In this document: positions 34,200 through 43,941 of the stretch, one piece after another
Layout of the letters: each line of letters begins with the position of its first letter
How positions within the stretch are numbered: position 1 is the stretch's first letter
Program-made: the position numbers and the translations under genes
The notes under the pieces: model-generated
Told to the model about the DNA's origin: nothing
Seen by the model: the letters and a program-made list of their open reading frames with translations, nothing else
The model's database searches: none
From: an uncultured Flavobacteriaceae bacterium
GTDB taxonomy: Bacteria; Bacteroidota; Bacteroidia; Flavobacteriales; Flavobacteriaceae
Direction: 5' to 3'
NCBI GenBank assembly: GCA_947489085.1
Contig: CANLCJ010000012.1
Location: 1 to 64,000, forward strand
DNA: 64,000 nt

Positions 34200-34289
34200 A
34201 ATAATTGTGCTTAGATTATAGATTGAAGTATCGTTATTAAGGTTTCAAAAACTAATGTTTTATTAATTTCAGCGTAGTTAGCACTACGG

Positions 34290-35060
34290 TTAAATAGCAG
34301 CCTTGTACTTTTCTATAGATGCTTCAATTTTCTCAATTCTATTTTCAGGATCAGGATGCGTGCTTTTAAACTCAGGTACTCGATTAGGCCCAGCAGCAGC
34401 TTTTAAAATTTCCATAACTCCAATCATCTCCCTAGGATCGTAACCAGATCTCATCATAAACCTCACACCAAGATCATCACTTTCAAGTTCGTCGTCTCTA
34501 CCATTGGTTAACAACTTGTTTTGACCAATACCTCCAATTAAACCACCCATATCAGCACCAACAGAACCTGCAGTAGCCAAACCTTGCCAATATTCACTTT
34601 CTGCGATACGTTCGGCACTATGGCGCCCTAATACATGGCCAATTTCATGCCCTAGTACACCAGCGAGTTGATCTTCGTTCTCTAACTTAGAAAACAAAGC
34701 GTAAGTAATAAAAATTTGTCCACCAGGTAAAGCAAAGGCATTAATGGTATTGGGATCGTTTAATAAATGAAACTCGTACTTATAAGGGGTTTCTTTAGCA
34801 ATACTGTTGTTTACAAGTTTGTTACCCACATTATCAACCATAGCTTGTAAACGATGATCTGGATGTAAACCTCCATGCTGCTGCGCCATTTGTGGGGCAT
34901 TTTGAAGGCCTATGGCAATTTCGTTTTCGGCAGACATAGAAATTGTTTGCATGCGTTTGGTATATGGGTTTTCTTCTCTTTGACTACAGCGTTTCAAATA
35001 GAAAAACACAGCAATAGCTACGCCTATTAAAAGCCTGAATTTAAAATTTTTGCCTCTCAT
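34290..35060 (-). CDS. M48-family metalloprotease
   Basis: A protein of 256 residues. It has an N-terminal membrane segment (FRLLIGVAIAVFFYL), then a helical linker and a peptidase domain with zinc motif HEIGH (context GVLGHEIGHVLGRHSAERIAE) and the third ligand region DDELESDDLGVRFM. Family members (BepA/LoiP/Oma1-like) degrade misfolded envelope proteins. The ATG at 35060 is chosen because the 45-base extension upstream opens with TTG; two TAnnTTTG-like elements (35085-35092, 35103-35110, minus strand) lie just upstream. Confidence 0.88.
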   Translation of the reverse strand: MRGKNFKFRLLIGVAIAVFFYLKRCSQREENPYTKRMQTISMSAENEIAIGLQNAPQMAQQHGGLHPDHRLQAMVDNVGNKLVNNSIAKETPYKYEFHLLNDPNTINAFALPGGQIFITYALFSKLENEDQLAGVLGHEIGHVLGRHSAERIAESEYWQGLATAGSVGADMGGLIGGIGQNKLLTNGRDDELESDDLGVRFMMRSGYDPREMIGVMEILKAAAGPNRVPEFKSTHPDPENRIEKIEASIEKYKAAI

Positions 35061-35259
35061 TTTAGTAAGTCGTTTAAGTTTTAACAAATGTATTAGTACC
35101 TTCAAATATAAAAATATTCTAGCGGAATTTTATGGTCTTAAACAAAGCACATACTAAAAAGAGCAGCTCTACGCAGATAGAAAAAATCGTAATAACATTT
35201 TTTAAAGAAAAAAGTAAGCGTATGTTATCTTTACAAAACAAATTTATAAAAAAGGAGTT

Positions 35260-35688
35260 GTGACTGATTTTAAGTTTAAAATACTAGAAAGCGATGCTAT
35301 TTGCTCAATTGTACCCTTATTGGAAAAATTAAACAAACATAAAATTTCTAGAGACGTATTAAAGGCTAGATGTTTAGAAATGGTACAGCAAAATTACGAA
35401 TGCGCAGTTATTTTAGATGCAGAACATATTATTGGCATAAGCAGAATTTGGTATTGCACACGGCATTATTCAGGAAAAAGTGCAGAAGTCGATCATGTTT
35501 ACATCGATGAAAGTTACAGAGGTAAAGGCCTCGGGAAACATTTTTTTAAATGGATAGAGCAACATGTAAGAGGTAAAGGTACAGATGCCTTAGAGTTAAA
35601 TACTTATGTAGGTAATACAGGGTCTCATAAATTTTATTATAATGAAGACTGCCATATCATTGGCTATCATTTTATAAAGAAGTTGTAA
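35260..35688 (+). CDS. GNAT-family N-acetyltransferase
   Basis: A protein of 142 residues with the GNAT signature VDHVYIDESYRGKGLGKHFFKWIEQHV (acetyl-CoA loop RGKGLGK), then ALELNTYVGNTGSHKFYYNEDCHIIGYHF. The start is GTG at 35260, supported by an AAGGAG Shine-Dalgarno 4 nt upstream and the absence of an in-frame ATG before the domain. The substrate is unknown. It is followed 49 bp later by tRNA-Gly, which has its own promoter. Confidence 0.85.
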   Translation: MTDFKFKILESDAICSIVPLLEKLNKHKISRDVLKARCLEMVQQNYECAVILDAEHIIGISRIWYCTRHYSGKSAEVDHVYIDESYRGKGLGKHFFKWIEQHVRGKGTDALELNTYVGNTGSHKFYYNEDCHIIGYHFIKKL

Positions 35689-35693
35689 TTTAG

Positions 35694-35725
35694 TTTGTGT
35701 TATCAATAAATAGATTATATATTTG
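35694..35725 (+). promoter_or_regulatory. Promoter of tRNA-Gly
   Basis: TTTG (35694-35697), 20 nt, TATATTTG (35718-35725): a full consensus Bacteroidota promoter ending 11 nt before the tRNA. Confidence 0.85.
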
Positions 35726-35736
35726 CAGCCGCTAAT

Positions 35737-35809
35737 GCGGGAGTAGCTCAGTTGGTAGAGCGTCAGCCTTCCAAGCTGAATGTCGCCAGTTCGAACCTGG
35801 TCTCCCGCT
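35737..35809 (+). tRNA. tRNA-Gly (anticodon TCC)
   Basis: A 73-nt cloverleaf. Acceptor stem GCGGGAG pairs with CTCCCGC (35802-35808), D-loop AGCTCAGTTGGTAGAGC, anticodon stem TCAGC/GCTGA with TCC at 35770-35772, and T-arm with GTTCGAA. The discriminator base is T35809 and CCA is not encoded. Confidence 0.97.
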
Positions 35810-35810
35810 C

Positions 35811-35842
35811 AAAAAGCTTCATCGGTAAGATGGAGCTTTTTT
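35811..35842. terminator. Terminator shared by tRNA-Gly and pepE
   Basis: A 13-bp stem with one G-T pair (35811-35823 with 35829-35841), loop GGTAA, with A5 and T6 at the ends. It terminates the tRNA on the plus strand and overlaps the stop codon of the convergent gene. Confidence 0.85.
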
Positions 35843-36548
35843 AGTTTAAAACATTTAGGTTTGTGCCAGGTGGAATTTCGTAATGGGCTTTTTGCTGTTC
35901 GAAAACTCGCGCTTTTAAAGTGCCATTTAGCACAATGGTGTTATTGTTTAAAGACAGCCAACTGCCTTCGCGAAGCCCAACAACTGGCGTTGTGTTGTAA
36001 AAATGAAACTCTTTAATTCGAGTATCTCGTGTTTCCCCTTTGTGTTTGCTGTTAGCATCGGGTTCAATATAATGCGGATTTAAATTAAAAGGTAAAATGT
36101 TAAGTGCATTAAAGCTTTTAGGATAAACAATAGGCATATCGTTAGTAGTTTTAATGGAAACACCGCAAATATTACTGCCAGCGCTTGTACCCAAGTAAGG
36201 CGTACCATTTTCTATGGCAGCTTTTAAAGGCATCAGTAAATTGTTTTTAATTAAAGTGTCTAGGAGTACAAAAGTGTTTCCTCCTCCAACAAAAATAGCT
36301 TCGGCAGCATTAATAGCGCCAATAGGATCCTTAAAATCGTGCAAGCCAATAACTTTTTTAGAGATAGAGGACAGCGCATTGGCAGCTATAGACGTGTAAG
36401 CATCGAAAGATATACCGCTTGGTCTGGCATAGGGAATAAACGTAATAGTATTAGCGTGTTTAAAAAGACATTCCAGTTCTTCTAGCAAGTATTCTAAAAA
36501 AGAACTGCCGTGTATTGTTGAGCTACTTGCAAAAATGGCATTTTTCAT
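35841..36548 (-). CDS. pepE: Dipeptidase E (Asp-X peptidase, S51 family)
   Basis: A protein of 235 residues. The S51 nucleophile is in the elbow GTSAGSNI, preceded by AIFVGGGNTFVLLDTL and followed by LNPHYIEPD and the late VGLREGSWL, the usual order of Asp-, Ser- and His-bearing segments. PepE cleaves dipeptides with an N-terminal aspartate in the cytoplasm. The start MKNAIFASSST has no signal sequence. Confidence 0.9.
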   Translation of the reverse strand: MKNAIFASSSTIHGSSFLEYLLEELECLFKHANTITFIPYARPSGISFDAYTSIAANALSSISKKVIGLHDFKDPIGAINAAEAIFVGGGNTFVLLDTLIKNNLLMPLKAAIENGTPYLGTSAGSNICGVSIKTTNDMPIVYPKSFNALNILPFNLNPHYIEPDANSKHKGETRDTRIKEFHFYNTTPVVGLREGSWLSLNNNTIVLNGTLKARVFEQQKAHYEIPPGTNLNVLN

Positions 36549-36701
36549 TAAAGATGATTTTAGTGTTTAAAGCTAATTAAATTTTAACATAATTTAGCCC
36601 CCTTAAGAGTTAAAAGAACAAATATTAAGTTGTACTTTTATTAAAGAATAGGTATTAGGTAACTAATGCCATTATACAAAAACCTAACAGGCATCTAACC
36701 A

Positions 36702-37496
36702 ATGAAAAAAATCACATACCTTTTGTTAATTTTACCAATGCTAAGTCTTTTAGCCCAAAATGTTACCAGAACTACTGTAAAGGGTAAAATTGTTGTAGAG
36801 CATGATGATGTCTCAGGTATTACCATTTATAATGCCTCCTCTAACAAAGGCATAATAACAAACGAAAAAGGAGAGTTTAATTTGGACGTGGCGTTAAACG
36901 ATGAAATTCAAGTAAGCGCATTGCAATTTAAAAGCTTAAATTTTAAGGTAAATGAAGCAATAATCAAATCAAAAAGCATGAAAGTGTTTCTAATTGAAGA
37001 AATGAATGAGCTGGATGAAATTATTGTAAAATCTAAAGGACTCTCTGGAGATCTTAAAGCAGATATAGCAGAGGCAAAATCGTTCGATCTGCAACTAGAC
37101 GCAGTTTACTTTGGAGTTAAAAACAGCAGTGCTTATAATTACGAAACCGATAATAAAACACGAGTTATAAACAAAACGGTAGGTATTGAGCGTAACAAGT
37201 TATACAATGGTTTAAATATAATAAATGTTGTAGACCAATTGTTACTGCCAGTATTTAGAGTTGGAGTTAAAAATAAAGGAAAAGCAGAAATTCCAGAAGT
37301 TCCAGCCAAAGCCGTTAAATATTACTTTGCCTCAGAATTTTTAGTAGATAATTTTAATATACCAGAACATAGAGTTGAAGATTTTATAGCCTATGTAGAA
37401 GGCAGTGATTTCGATTTTTCATTGCTGAACTATGGCAGGGAAATGGAATTTCTAGAACTTTTAAATAAAAAAAGCATTGCCTTTCTAGAAAAGTAA
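36702..37496 (+). CDS. Carboxypeptidase-regulatory-like domain envelope protein
   Basis: A protein of 264 residues with a signal peptide (about 1-18) and a CarboxypepD_reg-like domain (about 26-115: VKGKIVVEHDDVSGITIYNASSNKGIITNEKGEFNLDV, LNELDEIIVK), the fold that opens many SusC/TonB-dependent receptors. Here no barrel follows; instead there is an alpha/beta tail (about 120-264) without recognised motifs. This stand-alone type is common in Flavobacteriaceae with no defined role. It is followed by a DUF6702 gene and an M1 peptidase gene, an arrangement I recall in related genomes. Confidence 0.75.
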   Translation: MKKITYLLLILPMLSLLAQNVTRTTVKGKIVVEHDDVSGITIYNASSNKGIITNEKGEFNLDVALNDEIQVSALQFKSLNFKVNEAIIKSKSMKVFLIEEMNELDEIIVKSKGLSGDLKADIAEAKSFDLQLDAVYFGVKNSSAYNYETDNKTRVINKTVGIERNKLYNGLNIINVVDQLLLPVFRVGVKNKGKAEIPEVPAKAVKYYFASEFLVDNFNIPEHRVEDFIAYVEGSDFDFSLLNYGREMEFLELLNKKSIAFLEK

Positions 37497-37624
37497 AGTT
37501 TTAAATACTATTTAATAGCCCCTAAAAACGAGATAGCCTGAAAGGGCGTTTTGGTTTTTAAAAATTGTTTATCATCGATTATCTGGTTTACAGTAATTTG
37601 AATAAGAATAGCTACATTCGCCTT

Positions 37625-38134
37625 ATGAAATTAGTAAGATGTATTATTTTTAGTTTTTTAATGGTTACAATCTGTGCGTCTTATACAAGTAGTTTGCACA
37701 AATACTACATAAGTAACACGCAAATTGAGTATGTTAAGGCCGAAAAAAGTATACAGATAATTTCTCGTGTTTTTATAGACGATTTAGAAAAAGTGCTCAC
37801 AGAACGTTACGAAAAGACAATAACAATTAATGACGTGTCTGGAAACGAAAATGATGCATATTTAAAGGATTATTTAAATACCAAACTTCAATTTAAAATC
37901 AATAATAAGGAAAGAACCTTAAATTTTGTAGGCAAAGAAATTAGTGGCAATCTTATAAAGTGTTATTTGGAAATTAATAAAGTAAAGCATTTAAAATCTA
38001 TAGAGGTATCTAACCAGATTTTGTTCGATCTATTCGCCGAACAACAAAATATAACAAAACTTAATATAAATAACACAACAAAAAGTTATTTGCTTTCTAA
38101 GCAAAATAGCAAAGCAAAACTAGGTTTTAATTAA
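37625..38134 (+). CDS. DUF6702 family protein
   Basis: A protein of 169 residues with a signal peptide, then SLHKYYISNTQIEYVKAEKSIQIISRVFIDDLEKVLTERYEKTITI, which is the DUF6702 pattern, and a late FVGKEISGNLIKCYLEI. It is usually encoded just before an M1 aminopeptidase in Flavobacteriaceae, as here. The ATG at 37625 is chosen over 37565 because it starts directly at the signal sequence. Function is unknown. Confidence 0.8.
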   Translation: MKLVRCIIFSFLMVTICASYTSSLHKYYISNTQIEYVKAEKSIQIISRVFIDDLEKVLTERYEKTITINDVSGNENDAYLKDYLNTKLQFKINNKERTLNFVGKEISGNLIKCYLEINKVKHLKSIEVSNQILFDLFAEQQNITKLNINNTTKSYLLSKQNSKAKLGFN

Positions 38135-38153
38135 AATTTAGTATAAAAAGTTT

Positions 38154-38161
38154 TATTTTTG
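38154..38161 (+). promoter_or_regulatory. Possible -7 element upstream of the M1 peptidase gene
   Basis: TATTTTTG fits TAnnTTTG 62 nt before the ATG; no good TTTG at the -33 spacing. Confidence 0.35.
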
Positions 38162-38223
38162 AGAACATTATAAAGTATTAGCTATAACAAGAAATTTATT
38201 TTTAAAATCATAAGGTTTATTAT

Positions 38224-40524
38224 ATGAGGAATCTTTTTTATTACATTTTAGCCTTTTTTATGACGGCTAATACCTTCGCGCAACAGCAAGATACTACAGC
38301 CGTAAAAAGAGGGCACACCAACACAAATAAATTTAAACAACTTTACGATCAGTTTTCCACCCCGAATGCTTATCGAGCCGCATCAGGAGCGCCTGGTTAT
38401 GCCTACTACCAGCAACAAGCAGATTATAAAATGAATATTACGGTAGACGATGAAAACGCACGACTATCAGGATTCGAAAAAATAACTTATACAAACAACT
38501 CTCCAGACGTTTTACGTTATTTATGGGTGCAATTAGATCAAAATGTACGCTCTAAAGATTCCAAAACACCGTTAATAGAAGGAAAGGCACTAGAACCTGT
38601 ATTTCTTCCAAAAGACTTTACCGCTAAATACACCAAGGCACCTTTTGATGGAGGCTTTGTTATAGAACACGTTAAAAACTCTAAAGGCGAGCCTCTAGCA
38701 CATACAATTCACCAAACCATGATGCGGGTAGAATTACCTAAACCCATGCAAACAGGCGATAAATTTACGTTTTCTATACAATGGTGGTATAATATAAACG
38801 ATCATGTTATAGAGCGAGACCGCTCAGGCTACGAATACTTTCCAAAAGATAAAAATAGAGCATACGTAATTGCTCAGTTTTACCCAAGAATGGCTGTTTA
38901 TAGTGATGTTGAAGGTTGGCAAAACTCTCAATTTTGGGGACGTGATGAGTTTGCGCTACCTTTTGGAGATTTTGAAGTAGATATAACAGTTCCCGCAGAT
39001 CATATTTTAGATGGTACAGGCGTACTTGTAAATAGAAAGGACGTTTATACAGAAACCATGTTAGAACGTTATGAAAACGCAAAAAAAACTTATGATAAAC
39101 CTGTTTTAATTGTAACACAAAAAGAAGCAGAAGCAGCAGAAAAAGGATTTGCAAAAACAACTAAAACATGGAAACTAAGAGCAAAAAATGTTAGGGATTT
39201 TGGTTTTGCAACCTCGCGAAAATTTATCTTAGATATGATGGCAGTCAAAATAGGGGGGAAAGACGTTATGGCCGTATCTATGTATCCTAAAGAAGGTAAT
39301 CCATTATGGGAGGAATGGTCTACAAAAGCAGTAGCGAGTACCTTAAAGACATATTCTAGAATGACTTTCGATTACCCTTACCACAAAGCAATATCTGTAC
39401 ACGCAAAAAATCAAGGAATGGAATACCCTATGATTTGTTGGAATTACGGTAGGCCTAAGGAAGACGGCACCTATAATGATCGTGTAAAGTATGCAATGAT
39501 GGGGGTTATAATTCACGAAGTAGGGCATAACTTTTTTCCTATGATTGTGAATAGCGATGAGCGCCAGTGGACATGGATGGACGAAGGTTTAAATACGTTT
39601 GTACAATATGTGGCAGAACAGGACTTTGGGAAAACCTATCCAAGTGCGCTTTCTGAGAAAGACACACATTTCCCTTCAGATAGAGGGCCTGCACACATGA
39701 TAGTGCCTTACATGAGCGGTAACCAAGACTTTATAGCGCCTATAATGACCAAAGGCAGCAACACGTACCAATTTGGTAATAATGCTTACGGGAAGCCAGC
39801 TACAGCATTAAATATATTAAGAGAAACGGTTATGGGGCACGAGTTGTTCGATTACGCTTTTAAAGAATACGCCAGACGCTGGAAATTTAAACACCCAACT
39901 CCAGAAGATTTTTTTAGAACGATGGAAGATGCTTCTGCATTCGATTTAGATTGGTTTTGGAGAGGTTGGTTTTACACTACAGATTGGGTAGATATAGGTG
40001 TAAAAGACGTAAAACGTTATTTTGTTACTTCTCAACCAAACGCCTATATAAGAGCATACTTGAAAGAACACGGTATAACACAAAAACAATTAAAACCTTT
40101 AGTATATACCGTAGAAGAAGGTAGCGAAGATTTTAAAAAGAGCATGCTAAAACAAAAGGTTGCAGATGTAGAAACCTTAAAATCCTATATTATGGATAAT
40201 TTTTCAGCAGAAGAACAAAGTGCCATCAAAGTACCACAATATTTCTACAATGTAACCTTCGAAAAGCCAGGAGGCTTAGTTATGCCTATTATAGTAGAGT
40301 ATACCTATAAGGATGGCTCTAAGCTTAAAGAAACGTACCCTGCAGAAATTTGGAGATTAAACGATAAAGAAGTAAGTAAAGTAATAGCAAGCGATAAAGA
40401 AATTGTAAGTATACAAATAGACGCAAAACTGGAAACAGCAGATGTTAATGTAGAAAACAATGTATGGCCTCGACGAGAAGTTAAAAGCGAGTTTGAACGT
40501 TTTAAGTCTACAAACAAGAATTAA
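38224..40524 (+). CDS. M1-family zinc metallopeptidase
   Basis: A protein of 766 residues with a signal peptide (about 1-19). It has an N-terminal beta domain (YKMNITVDDENARLSGFEKITYTNNSPDVLRYLWVQLDQN) and the catalytic domain with HEVGHNFFPMIVNSDERQWTWMDEGLNTF, where HExxH and the glutamate 19 residues later bind zinc. The helical domain and C-terminal strands extend to 766. It is an exported aminopeptidase-like enzyme; the classic GAMEN exopeptidase motif appears as QGMEYP, so N-terminal specificity is not assured. A terminator follows. Confidence 0.9.
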   Translation: MRNLFYYILAFFMTANTFAQQQDTTAVKRGHTNTNKFKQLYDQFSTPNAYRAASGAPGYAYYQQQADYKMNITVDDENARLSGFEKITYTNNSPDVLRYLWVQLDQNVRSKDSKTPLIEGKALEPVFLPKDFTAKYTKAPFDGGFVIEHVKNSKGEPLAHTIHQTMMRVELPKPMQTGDKFTFSIQWWYNINDHVIERDRSGYEYFPKDKNRAYVIAQFYPRMAVYSDVEGWQNSQFWGRDEFALPFGDFEVDITVPADHILDGTGVLVNRKDVYTETMLERYENAKKTYDKPVLIVTQKEAEAAEKGFAKTTKTWKLRAKNVRDFGFATSRKFILDMMAVKIGGKDVMAVSMYPKEGNPLWEEWSTKAVASTLKTYSRMTFDYPYHKAISVHAKNQGMEYPMICWNYGRPKEDGTYNDRVKYAMMGVIIHEVGHNFFPMIVNSDERQWTWMDEGLNTFVQYVAEQDFGKTYPSALSEKDTHFPSDRGPAHMIVPYMSGNQDFIAPIMTKGSNTYQFGNNAYGKPATALNILRETVMGHELFDYAFKEYARRWKFKHPTPEDFFRTMEDASAFDLDWFWRGWFYTTDWVDIGVKDVKRYFVTSQPNAYIRAYLKEHGITQKQLKPLVYTVEEGSEDFKKSMLKQKVADVETLKSYIMDNFSAEEQSAIKVPQYFYNVTFEKPGGLVMPIIVEYTYKDGSKLKETYPAEIWRLNDKEVSKVIASDKEIVSIQIDAKLETADVNVENNVWPRREVKSEFERFKSTNKN

Positions 40525-40548
40525 GTTTTTTTGAAATATTATAAGTAC

Positions 40549-40577
40549 AAAAGCCGATCTTTAAATCGGCTTTTTTT
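40549..40577 (+). terminator. Intrinsic terminator after the M1 peptidase gene
   Basis: A 10-bp stem, AAAAGCCGAT (40549-40558) with ATCGGCTTTT (40565-40574), then a T run to 40577. Confidence 0.9.
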
Positions 40578-40597
40578 ATTCTAAGGAAACAGTTTAG

Positions 40598-40605
40598 TAT
40601 ATTTG
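40598..40605 (+). promoter_or_regulatory. -7 element of the tatA promoter
   Basis: TATATTTG is a perfect TAnnTTTG, with TTTA 19 nt upstream as a -33 element. It ends 4 nt before the GTG start at 40610, so the mRNA may be leaderless. Confidence 0.55.
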
Positions 40606-40609
40606 CAAT

Positions 40610-40897
40610 GTGATACAGCAAGCAATTCTTTTATTTATAAGCGGAGCAGAAATAGGATTTATTCTATTTATAGCTATTTTAGTTTTTGGTGCAGATAAAC
40701 TGCCCGAAATAGCAAGAGGTTTAGGTAAAGGGATGCGAACGTTAAAAGATGCTACAAACGACATTAAACACGAGATCACAAAAACAGCAGAACAGCATGG
40801 TTTAGACACTTCGGTAACCAAAGATGTAAAGAAAGAAATCGACAAGGTAAAAGAGGACCTTGAAGACTTTACAGGTTCTGTTAAAAGAAAAATATGA
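40610..40897 (+). CDS. tatA: Sec-independent translocase subunit TatA
   Basis: A protein of 95 residues. It has a short N-terminal membrane helix (about 12-27, EIGFILFIAILVFGADKLP) with the FGADKLPEIARGLGKGMR hinge and amphipathic helix of TatA/TatB, then a charged tail. TatA forms the pore for folded proteins. The start is GTG. No tatC lies nearby, so the rest of the Tat system is elsewhere. Confidence 0.92.
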   Translation: MIQQAILLFISGAEIGFILFIAILVFGADKLPEIARGLGKGMRTLKDATNDIKHEITKTAEQHGLDTSVTKDVKKEIDKVKEDLEDFTGSVKRKI

Positions 40898-41015
40898 CAA
40901 AATTTTGTTAAAAAACTAGTGTTTTTGCAATTTACCCCCGATTTTTGCGTTTTATCGGTTATTAATTGTTATATTAGTGAAAAATTGCCCCAAATCCACC
41001 TATTACCACTTTAAA

Positions 41016-43280
41016 ATGAGGACAACCTCTCTTATTTGTTTTCTCTTATTTACAACATTTTTGTTTGCTAACGAAGACCGTAAAATTATCGACAAAATCG
41101 ATAAGATGAACGGTAGTGCTATGGAATATTACAAGAAAAATAAAATTGTAAAATCCGTTAATCTTTTTTTAGAAGCCAAACACTTGGCAGATTCTATAAA
41201 CGACTACTATGGATTTGCCATCGCCAATTATAATTTAGGGAAAATTCATTCTAAAATAGAAAATAAAAGCGATGCAAAAGCTTATTTTTTAAGAACTTTA
41301 GATGCTTCAAAAAAAGTAGATAACGACATCCTAATTGCAAAAACTTACATACAATTAGCAAACATATCCAAAGCAGAAGAAGCAACAGAAGAAGCTAATG
41401 AGTATTTGGAAAAAGCTATAGAATATTCAGAAATAAAAAACTATCATACAGAAGTAGATAAAGATAAACTCAATTTTTTAAGTATAGCCGCAGGTACCTA
41501 CCTCTGCGATTTGCTTGTAGATACAGATCAATTAGAAAAAGGCTTAATCAACCTTCTTAAAGTAAAAAAGTTATTAGAGGTTAATACGCCAAATTTAAGA
41601 ACCAAAGGTTTCTTTAAATATATATACGCCAATTACTTTTTTAAAAAAGGACTTTATAATGCAGCAAAGGCAAATTACGAAGAAGCTATTGCTTTGGTAG
41701 AAGGCGATAAACATAAAATAAATGTTGAATTGTTAAGCAAAGTGTTTAAAAATGCTTCTCTTAATTATTATAAAGTAGAAGAGCCTGAGAAAGCTTATGC
41801 AGCCTTATTAAAATACGATACTTATAAAAGTCAATTTCTAAACACCACAAAATTAGAACACGACAATATTATAAAGTCTAAGTACTTATTAGAAGACTAC
41901 AAAAGCGACGCAGAGAAAGCTAACATAGAGCGTTTACAACAAGTAGAAGTGGCTAACCGATTAAAAAGGGGCAACAATGTAGCTATCTTAATGTTAGTGT
42001 TACTTTTGGTTTCTATAATTATTATAAGTTACGGTTACCTAACCAAACGCAGACTTTCTAAAGCTTTGAGAGCAAGAAACACAGAACTAGAGATTACCAA
42101 AAATGAAGCACTTAAATCTTCGGAATTAAAATCTAAGTTTATATCTAACGTTACACACGAATTAAGAACACCACTTTATGGCGTTGTTGGAATTACGTCT
42201 ATTTTGTTACAAAATAATGATTTGAAAGAACAGGATAGAAAGCACCTAAACTCACTTAAATATTCAGGAGATTACCTTTTAAATTTAATTAACGACATTT
42301 TACAGATAGGGCAAATTGAAGCGAATAAAGTAAAATTGAAAAAGACATCTGTCAATCTAGAGCAACTCTTTAAAAATATTATAAATTCTTTTGAAAGTAG
42401 ACTTAACGAAACAAATAATAACATCAGGTTAACTATAGACGAAGAGGTGCCTAAACACATTAAATGTGATAAGGTAAGATTGTCTCAAATTATTTTCAAT
42501 CTGGCAGGTAATAGTATAAAATTTACATACAATGGTACAATAGACTTGCGCATTAAATTGTTGGATGTAAAAGGGCGAAGAGCCAATTTAACGTTTGAAG
42601 TTGAAGACAATGGAGCTGGCATACCAAAAAGTAAATTTAAAACCATATTCGATAATTTTTCTCAACTAGAAGATAGCAATGTAAACTATCAAGGTACAGG
42701 TTTAGGCTTAGCCATTACTAAAAACTTAATCAATCTCTTTGGAAGTAAAATACATATAGAAAGCGAAATAGGTAAAGGCACCAAATTTAGTTTTACTATT
42801 AATTTTGAAATAGATTCTAGTGCACACATCGAAAAACGTGTAAAACAAGAAGAGGCTAGACACTTAATAGAAACGAATAAAAATTACAAAATTTTAATTG
42901 TTGAAGACAATAAAATAAATCAAATAGTAACTAAAAGTTTGCTAGAAAAGCAAGATTACCAATGTGTTGTTGTGCAAAATGGTAAAGAAGCCTTAGAGGA
43001 AGTAAGAGCCAACAAGTACGATCTGGTGTTAATGGACATAAATATGCCTATTATGAATGGTAATGAAGCTACAGAAATAATCCGTAGTTTTAATACAACA
43101 CTACCAATAATAGCACTAACCGCAGCAGATATAGAAGAAGTAAAGGATAATTATTTAGAAATAGGTTATAACGACATCATTATAAAACCATTCGATAATT
43201 ACGAGTTTTTTCAAACAATTAATACACAAATACAAAAAAGCCAACTTAGCAGCGGTGTAGATTTTACCAAAGCATCTTGA
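41016..43280 (+). CDS. TPR-containing hybrid sensor histidine kinase
   Basis: A protein of 754 residues: signal peptide, TPR helices (about 20-300, exported), a membrane helix (about 319-341), HisKA with phosphorylated His381 in NVTHELRTP, HATPase_c (DNGAGIPKS, GTGLGLAITKNL), and a C-terminal receiver with Asp674 (LVLMDINMP), the Thr/Lys pair in IALTAAD and IIKPFD. There is no output domain, so it must pass phosphate to another protein or act through protein contacts. The ATG at 41016 starts the signal peptide; an in-frame GTG at 40977 is less likely. No cognate regulator is adjacent. Confidence 0.92.
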   Translation: MRTTSLICFLLFTTFLFANEDRKIIDKIDKMNGSAMEYYKKNKIVKSVNLFLEAKHLADSINDYYGFAIANYNLGKIHSKIENKSDAKAYFLRTLDASKKVDNDILIAKTYIQLANISKAEEATEEANEYLEKAIEYSEIKNYHTEVDKDKLNFLSIAAGTYLCDLLVDTDQLEKGLINLLKVKKLLEVNTPNLRTKGFFKYIYANYFFKKGLYNAAKANYEEAIALVEGDKHKINVELLSKVFKNASLNYYKVEEPEKAYAALLKYDTYKSQFLNTTKLEHDNIIKSKYLLEDYKSDAEKANIERLQQVEVANRLKRGNNVAILMLVLLLVSIIIISYGYLTKRRLSKALRARNTELEITKNEALKSSELKSKFISNVTHELRTPLYGVVGITSILLQNNDLKEQDRKHLNSLKYSGDYLLNLINDILQIGQIEANKVKLKKTSVNLEQLFKNIINSFESRLNETNNNIRLTIDEEVPKHIKCDKVRLSQIIFNLAGNSIKFTYNGTIDLRIKLLDVKGRRANLTFEVEDNGAGIPKSKFKTIFDNFSQLEDSNVNYQGTGLGLAITKNLINLFGSKIHIESEIGKGTKFSFTINFEIDSSAHIEKRVKQEEARHLIETNKNYKILIVEDNKINQIVTKSLLEKQDYQCVVVQNGKEALEEVRANKYDLVLMDINMPIMNGNEATEIIRSFNTTLPIIALTAADIEEVKDNYLEIGYNDIIIKPFDNYEFFQTINTQIQKSQLSSGVDFTKAS

Positions 43281-43299
43281 AGAGCACTTAAAAAATAAA

Positions 43300-43941
43300 T
43301 TAGAGCTTTCTGCTAATAGTTAAGCCATCTCTAATAGGTAATAAAACCGTCTCAATACGAGGATCTTCTTTTAATAAGCTATTGTATTCCAATAGCGCCT
43401 TTGTTGCGAAATCATCAGCTTTAACGTTTTCTAATATTTTTCCACTCCACAAAACATTATCAGATAAAATAATGCCCCCAGGATTCAGTCTGTCGATAAT
43501 ACAATTAAAATAATTAGGGTAATTTACCTTATCGGCATCAATAAAAATCAAATCGAAAGTGTAGCTCAGTTGAGGTATAATGTTTAAAGCAGGCCCTAGA
43601 TGTTGGTGTATTTGGGCGCCATAAGGGGAAGCGTCAAAATATTTTCTTTGAAAATCAAAAAGTTCCTCATTAGTATCTATAGTATGCAACTGCCCATCTT
43701 CTTGCAACCCTTCAGCCAAACACAATGCAGAATACCCAGTGTATGTACCAATTTCTAGAATATACTTAGGCCTAACAAGTTTAGATATCATACTTAAAAT
43801 ACGGCCTTGATAATGCCCGCTAAGCATGCGTGGCTGTAGTATTTTTTGATAAGTTTCTCTAGTTAAAGCCTCTAAAAGTTCAGGCTCATTTTCAGAGTGT
43901 GCCACAACGTAGGCGTCTAAATCTTCTGTTATAAAATGCAT
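43300..43941 (-). CDS. Class I SAM-dependent O-methyltransferase
   Basis: A protein of 213 residues of the O-methyltransferase family 3 (COMT-like). YILEIGTYTGYSALCLAEGL binds SAM, FDLIFIDADKVNYPNYF carries the metal-binding acids and GGIILSDNVLWSGKI the second ligand segment. The substrate may be a catechol or a small phenol. It is convergent with the kinase gene; 19 bp separate their stops. Confidence 0.92.
   Translation of the reverse strand: MHFITEDLDAYVVAHSENEPELLEALTRETYQKILQPRMLSGHYQGRILSMISKLVRPKYILEIGTYTGYSALCLAEGLQEDGQLHTIDTNEELFDFQRKYFDASPYGAQIHQHLGPALNIIPQLSYTFDLIFIDADKVNYPNYFNCIIDRLNPGGIILSDNVLWSGKILENVKADDFATKALLEYNSLLKEDPRIETVLLPIRDGLTISRKL

Noticed and set aside
40977-41015. 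Upstream GTG start of the hybrid kinase
   Set aside because: It adds 13 residues before a clear signal peptide that begins at the ATG 41016.
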